Below are positions 1-6,679 of a stretch of DNA of 29,989 nucleotides, piece by piece. Location of the stretch: the NCBI GenBank assembly GCA_964433135.1, contig CAYSQW010000042.1, forward strand, positions 1-29,989, read 5' to 3'. This stretch comes from CAYSQW01 sp964433135. GTDB lineage: Bacteria; Acidobacteriota; Aminicenantia; Aminicenantales; Aminicenantaceae. The notes beneath the pieces are model-generated. The model searched no databases. It was not told where the DNA came from and saw only the letters and a list, made by a program, of their open reading frames with translations. Position numbers and translations under genes: made by a program. Numbering within the stretch: position 1 is the stretch's first letter; every line of letters starts with the position of its first letter.

Positions 1-144
1 CGGGAATACGATTTCAGGCATCTTTTCCTTCGGCGTCGATTGATACTGGGAGATGCCGAATATGACCAGCAGGATCGTGAAAATATAGATGGTGGTTCTG
101 TTCTCCACCGCCAGATCCGTCAGTTTGAATCCTTTTTCCTTCAT
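1..144 (-). CDS. RND efflux pump inner-membrane subunit (N-terminal 48 codons only)
   Basis: This is the start of an RND (AcrB/HAE1-type) inner-membrane transporter, which uses proton flow to expel compounds through a periplasmic adaptor and an outer-membrane channel. Only the first 48 residues are in the window; the gene runs off the left edge. The cytoplasmic start MKEKGFKLTDLAVENR is followed by a hydrophobic first membrane helix (about residues 17-32) and the segment PEIVFP, which matches the conserved stretch after helix 1 in RND pumps. It lies 53 bases downstream of the membrane fusion protein gene and completes a TetR-TolC-adaptor-pump operon. An AGG sequence lies about 7 bases before the ATG. 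The substrate cannot be deduced from this fragment. Confidence 0.85.
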   Translation of the reverse strand, partial: MKEKGFKLTDLAVENRTTIYIFTILLVIFGISQYQSTPKEKMPEIVFP

Positions 145-197
145 GATTGACCTTCTTTATATATGCAGCATCCTCTCAAGGCAGCGGATACCGAACT

Positions 198-1331
198 TCA
201 CCTGTTTTCGATAGGAGAAATCTTTTGCCCATCGGCGACATTCTGATAACCGAACGTGATCACATGTTCGCCGCTCCCCAGGCCGCTGAGCACTTCGATC
301 CGATCCCTGTCGTTTTTCCCGGTCACGATCATCCTTCTCGAGGCCGTCCAGCCGGATTCCTCATCGGATGCCACAAAGACAAACTGAGCGTCTCCCGTTT
401 TCTGAACGATTTCTTTCGGAACGCTCAGCGCTTCCGGATTGGTGTAATCATTGATGGTCAAAACCGCCAGCATATTGGGTTTGATGTCTTTTTCCCGCAT
501 CGGCAGCTTGATTTCCACCTGGAAGGTCCGGTGATCGGGATCGATGACCTGTGAAACGGCATCGATCTTCTTTTCGAATTCCCTCCCCAATACGGGAATG
601 GAAATGCCGACGAGGTCATTTCGTTTCACGCTCGATATGTGATTTTCGGACAATTCCGCGGTGATCTTCAATGAGGACAGCTGAACGATGCGAAAGGCCC
701 CGAATCCCGCGGCGGCCATTTCCCCCTCCTTGATCAAGACGGCATCGACCGTCCCGGAGATCGGCGCATCGATCTTGGTCATATTGTACTGCTCCCGCAG
801 GGTGGCCAGTTTTCTTTCAAGGCTTTCCTTGCTATTCCGAGCCTGTAGGTATTCGATTTCGCTGCCGATGTTCTTATTCCACAACCGCTCCTGACGTTCA
901 TATATCGTTGTGGCCAGCTGAAGACCGTTTTCCACTTCGGCAATTCCGCTTTCCAGGATCGCTCCGTCCAACTCGGCCAACAGTTCTCCCTTGGATACGA
1001 CATCACCGACATCCGCGTGCACCTTTTTCACTAATCCGGGCGATTGGGGGGAAACCAGGATATTGTTGTCGGACTCGATCGTCCCCTGCACTTGGATGGT
1101 ATGTTTGAATTCCGAGGGCTGCAGCCGCATGATCCGTACCGGAACCGCCCTGCCCGCCGGTTTTCCGGAACCGTTTTCCGGCGCCATTTCCGCTTTCAGC
1201 TTTTCGATCCGCTCCGTCATGGCATCCCGCTGACGCTCCAATTTTTCCAACTTGGACTGCCCTCCCGGAGGAGCACAGGATATCAGAATGAGTATAATAA
1301 ACAGCCAGGCTGAAACGATGATTTTTTTCAT
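198..1331 (-). CDS. RND efflux periplasmic adaptor (membrane fusion lipoprotein)
   Basis: This is an HlyD/AcrA-type periplasmic adaptor that bridges the inner-membrane RND pump and the TolC channel. The N-terminus has a lipoprotein signal with a lipobox (LISC, then APPGG), so it is probably lipid-anchored. A short coiled coil (LEKLERQRDAMTERIEKLKAE) follows. Next come the biotinyl-lipoyl half motif (VSPQSPGLVKKVHADVGDVV), a helical hairpin, the second lipoyl half (KIDAPISGTVDAVLIKEGEM) and beta-barrel regions. The chosen ATG at 1331 has GGAG eight bases upstream; an in-frame ATG at 1343 would add four residues (MEKI) but lacks an equally good Shine-Dalgarno. The protein is 377 residues, normal for the family. 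It sits between the TolC gene and the pump gene on the same strand, so co-transcription is likely. Confidence 0.9.
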   Translation of the reverse strand: MKKIIVSAWLFIILILISCAPPGGQSKLEKLERQRDAMTERIEKLKAEMAPENGSGKPAGRAVPVRIMRLQPSEFKHTIQVQGTIESDNNILVSPQSPGLVKKVHADVGDVVSKGELLAELDGAILESGIAEVENGLQLATTIYERQERLWNKNIGSEIEYLQARNSKESLERKLATLREQYNMTKIDAPISGTVDAVLIKEGEMAAAGFGAFRIVQLSSLKITAELSENHISSVKRNDLVGISIPVLGREFEKKIDAVSQVIDPDHRTFQVEIKLPMREKDIKPNMLAVLTINDYTNPEALSVPKEIVQKTGDAQFVFVASDEESGWTASRRMIVTGKNDRDRIEVLSGLGSGEHVITFGYQNVADGQKISPIENR

Positions 1332-1353
1332 GATCTTCTCCATGTGATTCCGT

Positions 1354-2739
1354 TCAATATGTATTGCTGATCCGATCCAGCGAGTTCTTCGCGTTCAATA
1401 GACCCAATACCGCCTGAATATAATCGGATTGACCGGCTAAATATTTGTCATTAGCCTGGGTCAAGTCCATACTGGAGGCAACGCCTTCTTTATATTTTAT
1501 CAATGTGACTTCATAGACTTTTTGGGATAACGCCATGTTTTTCTCGGCATTGACGTAGCTTTCATGAGCGGATAAGAAATCGCTCCTGGCCTGCGCCGCC
1601 TGCAGCTTCAATCCCTGATCCGCCTGTCGTTTGGCATTTTTTGCCTTCTCCAAATTGATGGCGGCCTGAGCGACCTTGGCTTTACGCCGGCCGCTGGCGA
1701 AAACCGGTAAATTTATCGTCACTCCAAGAATCTGAAGGGGGAACCAATCGCCCTCGGGACTGAAAAAATTGAAGGAATCACGCATCGCCATCTGCTGATA
1801 TGTGAAAAAAGCGCTTATCGTCGGAAGATATGCGGATTTTTCATTTTTCAAGGCCATCTCACTCAGCTTTTCCTGGGTATTCAGGATTTGGTATTCGATG
1901 TTTTGCTCAAGATCAAAAGCCTGTGCGGCATCTTTATCGACATCCATCCTCCGCAAAACCATCTCCAGGGTATCGGTCAGCGTGATCGGCGTCTCCAGCG
2001 ACAGTCCCAACTGGTAGTTCAACAGTTTAAAAGCGACATTCCTCTGCCTCAAAACGGTTTGAAGCGTGGATTTCAGTGTTCCGACTGAAATCTGAACAAG
2101 GTCGGCGTCGGTTTCAGCGATAAAACCTTCTTTGTAACGTTCGCGGATTTCATAGAGGGTTTTTTCCAGGTTCTCCAAACTGGAATTGACGATCCGGGCG
2201 CTTTCTTCCGCCACCAGAATCGTCTGGTACGTGCTGGTTACGGTTTCCTTGATATCGAGCTGGGTCAATTGATGACTCTGCTCAGCCAGGCGCGTATAGA
2301 TTTTGGAGGTTTGAAGTCCTACGAAATAGCTCCCATTGAAAAGAAGCTGCTGTATCGACACGTTGAAGGTCGCATTGTGCTGGGTACCGAACCGCACGGC
2401 GATTTTTTCTTCGGGTTTCCCCTCGAAAAAATTAGGTATCAGGCTGGTCGCCAGCTTCAGATTATCATTGTAGGACAAAGCGGCGCTTACCTGCGGCAGG
2501 CCTCCGGCCACCGTCTCTTTCAGCTTCTTCCTTGCCGAAGCCATATCCAAAAGAGAATTTTTTACATCATAACTGTGCTGAAGCGCATATTCCTGAGCGG
2601 ATTTCAGGCTGAACTCCATCCCGGAGCGGGTCGGTTTCTCTCTCTCCTGCCCGGAGAGAAATCCGGCAAACATCACTACACTCACAGCCCATAAAATCCC
2701 CTGCATCTTGTGCGCCATGGTTTTCTTTGCATTCAACAT
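1354..2739 (-). CDS. TolC-family outer-membrane efflux channel
   Basis: This is an outer-membrane factor of the TolC family, the exit duct of a tripartite efflux pump. A signal peptide (hydrophobic stretch GILWAVSVVMFAGFLSG) precedes two repeated helical and strand segments typical of OEP domains. Near the C-terminus there is the recurring pattern of long amphipathic helices ending in YKEGVASSMDLTQANDKYL, a common TolC signature region. The upstream TetR stop overlaps an ATG at 2745 (ATGA). However, the AAGGA there is directly abutted to that ATG and is better spaced (6 bases) for the in-frame ATG at 2739, so 2739 is chosen; the difference is two residues. Length (461 residues) is typical. 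The adaptor gene begins 22 bases after its stop. Confidence 0.9.
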   Translation of the reverse strand: MLNAKKTMAHKMQGILWAVSVVMFAGFLSGQEREKPTRSGMEFSLKSAQEYALQHSYDVKNSLLDMASARKKLKETVAGGLPQVSAALSYNDNLKLATSLIPNFFEGKPEEKIAVRFGTQHNATFNVSIQQLLFNGSYFVGLQTSKIYTRLAEQSHQLTQLDIKETVTSTYQTILVAEESARIVNSSLENLEKTLYEIRERYKEGFIAETDADLVQISVGTLKSTLQTVLRQRNVAFKLLNYQLGLSLETPITLTDTLEMVLRRMDVDKDAAQAFDLEQNIEYQILNTQEKLSEMALKNEKSAYLPTISAFFTYQQMAMRDSFNFFSPEGDWFPLQILGVTINLPVFASGRRKAKVAQAAINLEKAKNAKRQADQGLKLQAAQARSDFLSAHESYVNAEKNMALSQKVYEVTLIKYKEGVASSMDLTQANDKYLAGQSDYIQAVLGLLNAKNSLDRISNTY

Positions 2740-2741
2740 AT

Positions 2742-3371
2742 TCATTCCTTATTCATGTGGTTATCAAATAACATGAAATGTGCTTCAAGATAATCCAATC
2801 CTTTTTCATTGGCAAGACCGCGAATAAAACTCATAAAAATAGCGGATAATATTTCTGAGGCTGAATACCCGTCCGGGTCGCAATGGCCCTCGACGAAATA
2901 TCCCCTCATGATGAAGAGAAACAGCAGCGCTTCCAGTTCCGCGTCGACATCCTTCCGAAACAGCCCTTCTTCGATCCCGGTACAAATAATGTTCTTTATA
3001 ACCCGAATAACATGATGGCTTCTTTGTCTCGTCAATTCCTCAAACAGACCGGGATAATACTTCTCGATGTCGAAATAGAAAGCGGGGTGTTTCTTTTGAA
3101 GATTCCTCCCTACCGTTTTGACGATGAGATCCAATTTATCTATGGAGCTGACTTCTTTTGCTTCAATCCGGGCAAGAGCCTTTTCTTCCCGGCCGAAAAT
3201 GCTTTCGAGCAGCGCTTTGACCAGAGATCTTTTGTTCTCCACGTGTTCATAAAGCGTTTTTTTCGATATCCGCATCTCCCGGCAGACTTCATCCATCGTG
3301 ATACTTCGAATACCATATCGGTTAAAAAGGGATTCGGCTGTTTTTATAATCCGCTTTTCCATCGGTACCAT
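2742..3371 (-). CDS. TetR/AcrR-family transcriptional regulator
   Basis: This is a one-component regulator with an N-terminal TetR helix-turn-helix (about residues 5-55; segments AESLFNRYGIRSITMDEV and MRISKKTLYEHVENK). A roughly 150-residue all-helical ligand-binding domain follows. As first gene of the operon it probably represses the efflux genes, as AcrR/TtgR-type regulators do, and releases on ligand binding. Its stop codon overlaps the first TolC ATG, pointing to translational coupling. Two ATGs (3371 and 3362) are possible; neither has a strong Shine-Dalgarno, and the second would remove only MVP. AT-rich DNA with TATAGT and TATAAA elements lies directly upstream (3380-3410), but no convincing -35 box accompanies them. 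Confidence 0.88.
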   Translation of the reverse strand: MVPMEKRIIKTAESLFNRYGIRSITMDEVCREMRISKKTLYEHVENKRSLVKALLESIFGREEKALARIEAKEVSSIDKLDLIVKTVGRNLQKKHPAFYFDIEKYYPGLFEELTRQRSHHVIRVIKNIICTGIEEGLFRKDVDAELEALLFLFIMRGYFVEGHCDPDGYSASEILSAIFMSFIRGLANEKGLDYLEAHFMLFDNHMNKE

Positions 3372-3439
3372 TTCATTTATCGCGCTGTTTATAAAATTTT
3401 ACCTACTATACCCGATTTCGATCTTATCGATCGTCCCGA

Positions 3440-3496
3440 CCGACAAGGAAAGACAAACCGGCAGTGATTTCTAACTTCACGCCGACAAGGAAAGAC
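3440..3496. repeat. 15-bp direct repeat pair upstream of the TetR operon
   Basis: The sequence ccgacaaggaaagac occurs at 3440-3454 and again, identical, at 3482-3496, start to start 42 bp apart (about four helical turns). The pair lies in the 252-base non-coding stretch between the MutS-like gene end and the TetR gene start. This position fits a paired regulator-binding site for the efflux operon, but the repeat is not palindromic as TetR operators usually are. The rest of this gap is AT-rich and shows no gene. Confidence 0.5.
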
Positions 3497-3623
3497 TACT
3501 ATATGGTTGATAAAAAGCTATTTATATATAAACAAGAAAACTCTCATGTTTTTTTCGTTTCCCGCCTCGAGGATCCGGCGCCGGAGAAAGAGGGCGCTCA
3601 TTCTTCGGCAACGAGGACCTTTA

Positions 3624-5423
3624 TCAGACGTCGATTCCGATCCGGCGCATAAGAAGCAGCGCATTGAAGCTTTCACATTTGCCCGGGTGCAGCCTGTAAT
3701 CGAAAATGAGACGGTCACCCTCCACACGGCCGTCGAAATGATAATTAGCCACCTCCTCCGGATATTCCGATTCAAGATCCGTCAGCAGCAGATCATGAGT
3801 CGCGACGAGGCCGTTCGCCCGGCGCTTGACCAGCTGATGGAGCAGGGCGATGGATCCTTTCTGACGATCGATCGCATTGGTTCCCTTCAACATCTCATCG
3901 ATCAGGAAGAACACCTTATGTCCCTGGGCAATGGGATCGAGAAGATTTTTTAAGCGTAACAGCTCGGCGTAAAACAGCGAAAGCCCCTTATCCAGGGAGT
4001 CAACGACTTTCATGCTGGTATAGAGCCGCATGGGAGTCACCCGCATATCGTCGGCACACACGGGGGATCCGGTTTGGGCCAGAATGAGGTTGACGCCCAC
4101 GGCTTTCAGGAACGTGCTTTTTCCGGCCATATTGGGTCCGGTGATCACAGCGATACGACCCCTGCCGTTCATCCGGAAATCGTTGTCGATCCGTTCGGAT
4201 TCCGGAAGCAGCGGCATGCCCAATGCCGCGGCCTCGAACACGAAACCGTCTTCAACGATCGAGGGGAAATTCCAATCCGGGTGATTGAACATGTTGTTGG
4301 CCAGGCTGCATAAAGCCTCACACTCACCGATCACATGGAGCCAGCTGGGAATGACTTGCGCCACCCGCGTTTTCCAGGCTTCTATCCGCAGCACGCAGTG
4401 AAGGTCCCAAAAGAAGACCGTATTGATGATAAAGTGGATAAAATTGCTTGTCCGCATTTCAAATAATCCGAGCAGACCGGAGAGCTTTCTTAAGTGGAGG
4501 GAAGCCGGGCGCCCCGCCCATTCCAGCCCCTGCCTCAGACCGCGGAGTCGGACGGCCTGAAACGACGCTTTCTCGATTTCATCGATCATCCGGGCATAGA
4601 TGCGAAGCCCGGCATGCTTTTTCGAGGCCTGCCTGTAAACCCGGGAACTGATCCTCTCCGTCAGCATGACCACCAGTAAATGAAGGGAAAGCATCCCGAG
4701 CGGGATCAATACGGAAAGGCCGAAAAAAGCGCCTGCCGCCGCCGCCGATGTCAGCAGCGGAAGACCGTAGATGAGAGCAATGAGCCGCTTCTTTCCGTAA
4801 ACGGAACACGGCTCCGCAAACAGCGCGTTCAGTTCCGCTATTCCCCGGGAGGAATCATGGAGATCCCAACCATGAAATCGGATCTTTTGCCGGAAATCCA
4901 GTTTTTCGGCCAGTTCCGCAACGGCCTGCTGACCGGCCCTTATATCAACGCCGGGAGGTGGAATTTTCCGGCCGAGCCAGGACGCCAATGTTTCCCGCCC
5001 CATGGCCGTTGAGGTTCGGTTCAGGTATTGGAAGAGACTCCTCGATCCGAATAGCTCCAGGTCACCTGAAAAATTATGATCCGGATCGACAAAATCGGAT
5101 CCGTCATCGACGTCTAAAAAGACATGGCTCAGAGCCTGAAGCTCATTCCGGTTCATGGTTTCAAAGATTTCCTCCCGGCGTCTGTGCCGCAGGACCGTTT
5201 CATGGATGACGGCGGTACCTATGAAGAGCAGCAAAAACACCGCCAGGAAGATCATCGCGCCTCGTGATTGGACGGCTGCCACCCGATACATGGAGATGAT
5301 CCCGCCCAGGGTCCACAGCACTTTCACCGCTCCCAGCACCGTATGCCGACGGTTCAACCGGGAGGAATTCCGCTCCGCCGATTCGATGCGCTTTCGATAA
5401 GCTTCTTCGGGAGACGGATTCAT
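3624..5423 (-). CDS. Membrane-anchored MutS-like ATPase
   Basis: The protein has the MutS C-terminal ATPase (domain V): Walker A GPNMAGKST at residues 429-437, a signature-like segment SLFYAELLRL at 482-491, Walker B with D509-E510 (FFLIDEMLKGTN) and the switch histidine in ATHDLLLTD. It lacks the MutS mismatch-recognition domain and instead carries hydrophobic segments near residues 32-77 and 208-252, suggesting two membrane-spanning pairs. A helical clamp or core-like region precedes the ATPase. Such MutS-related membrane proteins occur in Bacteroidota and other diderms, and their role is unknown to me. At 599 residues it is shorter than true MutS (about 850). There is no clear Shine-Dalgarno before the ATG; a weak TTGTGG-17-TATGAT promoter lies at 5457-5485. 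It is probably not a classical mismatch-repair enzyme. Confidence 0.85.
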   Translation of the reverse strand: MNPSPEEAYRKRIESAERNSSRLNRRHTVLGAVKVLWTLGGIISMYRVAAVQSRGAMIFLAVFLLLFIGTAVIHETVLRHRRREEIFETMNRNELQALSHVFLDVDDGSDFVDPDHNFSGDLELFGSRSLFQYLNRTSTAMGRETLASWLGRKIPPPGVDIRAGQQAVAELAEKLDFRQKIRFHGWDLHDSSRGIAELNALFAEPCSVYGKKRLIALIYGLPLLTSAAAAGAFFGLSVLIPLGMLSLHLLVVMLTERISSRVYRQASKKHAGLRIYARMIDEIEKASFQAVRLRGLRQGLEWAGRPASLHLRKLSGLLGLFEMRTSNFIHFIINTVFFWDLHCVLRIEAWKTRVAQVIPSWLHVIGECEALCSLANNMFNHPDWNFPSIVEDGFVFEAAALGMPLLPESERIDNDFRMNGRGRIAVITGPNMAGKSTFLKAVGVNLILAQTGSPVCADDMRVTPMRLYTSMKVVDSLDKGLSLFYAELLRLKNLLDPIAQGHKVFFLIDEMLKGTNAIDRQKGSIALLHQLVKRRANGLVATHDLLLTDLESEYPEEVANYHFDGRVEGDRLIFDYRLHPGKCESFNALLLMRRIGIDV

Positions 5424-5609
5424 TTTCTTTCACTTAAGATCAAAGATAAAACGGATATCATACTCTATCGCCCCGGACTCCACAAGTGAGCCGGAAATTA
5501 ATGCGCATGACGATGATGACGGCTTGAGAGCCCTCGAAAATAAGGGCACGGCGACGGTGAAAAGCGGAAAAACCGCGGTTCCCAATCTTGATCCTATCGA
5601 CGCTCCGTT

Positions 5610-6098
5610 TCAGTACTCGTCCAGATGATTGAATTCGGCATCCTCGATCCAGGAGTTCGGTCGATTCACCATCTCGATAATGTTTTCCAGCACGATTGTC
5701 TGCCGGTTTTCCTCGTCGATGATATTTTTCAGAAGCATTCGGTCATCGGAAGACTCAAGTCTATCCATGGCTTGAGCATAGAATTCCTGTTTTTTTACCA
5801 GAAGGTCCCGGGCCTGCTCATACATTTTAAGCTGATCCAGATCACAGCTGAACGTATCCCGCTTATTCTGCATGTCTTCAAAAAGAGCCCGTGCGTGTTT
5901 GAACACTTTAGCCGGCTCCGCCATGGGCGCTTTCCGTTCTTTGAGTCTGGAGAAGATCTCATGATGCTTTTCCTGATCTGCGGCCAGCATCAACAGCATA
6001 TTGCGGACGCCTTCATGGGTGGAGCATCGTTCGGCCAGATCTTTATAATTCCGAATCATTTTTGTTTCCAGGTCGATCGCCGTTTCAAAAAAATCCAT
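5610..6098 (-). CDS. Ferritin-like (rubrerythrin-type) diiron protein
   Basis: This is a 162-residue, all-helical protein of the ferritin-like superfamily. The first half contains a standard ligand pattern: E11 in the first helix and an ExxH at E43-H46 (DQEKHHEIF). In the second half the expected ExxH reads E130xxQ133 (DEENRQTIV), so one histidine ligand seems replaced. Related proteins bind non-heme iron and act in oxidative stress or iron handling; with the altered site, activity is uncertain. The start at 6098 is set by GAGGAGGG eight bases upstream. A longer in-frame reading from TTG at 6188 would begin inside the promoter -35 box and is rejected. It is monocistronic as far as the sequence shows. 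Confidence 0.8.
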   Translation of the reverse strand: MDFFETAIDLETKMIRNYKDLAERCSTHEGVRNMLLMLAADQEKHHEIFSRLKERKAPMAEPAKVFKHARALFEDMQNKRDTFSCDLDQLKMYEQARDLLVKKQEFYAQAMDRLESSDDRMLLKNIIDEENRQTIVLENIIEMVNRPNSWIEDAEFNHLDEY

Positions 6099-6158
6099 AT
6101 TCCCTCCTCGACATCGCCGGGTCGATTTGAATGTCCCCCGATATTCGGGATCCTTTTT

Positions 6159-6188
6159 ATTGTAGGGTAGATGCCGCGATCCTGTCAA
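6159..6188 (-). promoter_or_regulatory. Sigma70-type promoter of the ferritin-like gene
   Basis: On the minus strand TTGACA (6183-6188) and TACAAT (6159-6164) are separated by 18 bases. This matches the sigma70 consensus at 11 of 12 positions. The predicted transcript start is near 6152, giving a 5' leader of about 54 bases. That leader holds a small perfect hairpin (CCCGA-ATA-TCGGG, 6137-6149) before the Shine-Dalgarno. Whether the hairpin is a regulator site is unknown. Confidence 0.75.
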
Positions 6189-6250
6189 TCAGAGGCCCGC
6201 CGAACCGGAATCCCCCGGCCGGCGCATCATAAATATTTCCGGGAACTTTT

Positions 6251-6279
6251 TTTACCTTTCTAACGTCTTAATATATAAG
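6251..6279 (+). promoter_or_regulatory. Promoter of the PadR-permease operon
   Basis: TTTACC (6251-6256) and TATAAG (6274-6279) are spaced by exactly 17 bases, matching sigma70 consensus at 4/6 and 5/6. The -10 box is followed immediately by the TTCGAA sites described separately. The first gene starts at 6349 after a clear GGAAGGAG. Confidence 0.55.
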
Positions 6280-6320
6280 TTCGAAATATTCGAAGTCATA
6301 ATTAAACAAAGACTTCGAAT
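6280..6320 (+). promoter_or_regulatory. Candidate PadR operator: three TTCGAA sites and a 10-bp inverted repeat
   Basis: TTCGAA occurs at 6280-6285, 6289-6294 and 6314-6319. The second and third lie in a perfect inverted repeat, ATTCGAAGTC (6288-6297) and GACTTCGAAT (6311-6320), separated by 13 bases. The cluster begins directly after the predicted -10 box and ends 28 bases before the PadR start codon, a position expected for autorepression. PadR regulators are known to bind dyads at their own promoters; binding here is inferred. Confidence 0.5.
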
Positions 6321-6348
6321 TTTTAAAACTCCAGGAAGGAGAAGAGAC

Positions 6349-6672
6349 ATGCGCACATTCACGAAAAAGGAAGAGCAGATTCTGGCAGCCGTATTCTGCC
6401 TGGAAAACAGCGCGTATTTGATATCAATCCGGGAACAGATCAAATGCTTCACCGGGCGATATTACTCCGTCGGCACGATCTACGCTCCTTTGAACCGGCT
6501 GCATGTCTACGGGTATCTCAAAACGGAAAAACGCCCTTCGGACCAAGAGATGGGAGGAAAAGCCATTCAGTACTACAGATTGACTCATCGAGGACTGGAA
6601 GCCTTGACCGAGCTGAAAAAACAGGCCGAGGCCATGTGGAGCCGCTGCCTGCTGCCGGCATTGGAAAAATGA
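6349..6672 (+). CDS. PadR-family transcriptional regulator
   Basis: This is a 107-residue winged-helix protein of the PadR family. Diagnostic features are the start of helix 1 (KKEEQILAAVFCL), the recognition-helix region YYSVGTIYAPLNRLHVYGYL (about residues 38-57), the wing (KRPSDQEMGGKAIQYYRLT) and a C-terminal dimerisation helix. It is short and has no extra effector domain. It has a strong Shine-Dalgarno (GGAAGGAG) and ends 7 bases before the permease gene, so the two are almost certainly one transcript. Small PadR proteins often precede genes for FtsX-type permeases with a prefix domain, and the PadR probably controls this pair. Confidence 0.9.
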   Translation: MRTFTKKEEQILAAVFCLENSAYLISIREQIKCFTGRYYSVGTIYAPLNRLHVYGYLKTEKRPSDQEMGGKAIQYYRLTHRGLEALTELKKQAEAMWSRCLLPALEK

Positions 6673-6679
6673 AAATCGC

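Noticed and set aside
5555..5590. Short GCGG-TTTTT-CCGC hairpin followed by TTTT on the minus strand behind the ferritin-like gene.
   Set aside because: A four-pair stem is too weak to call a terminator.
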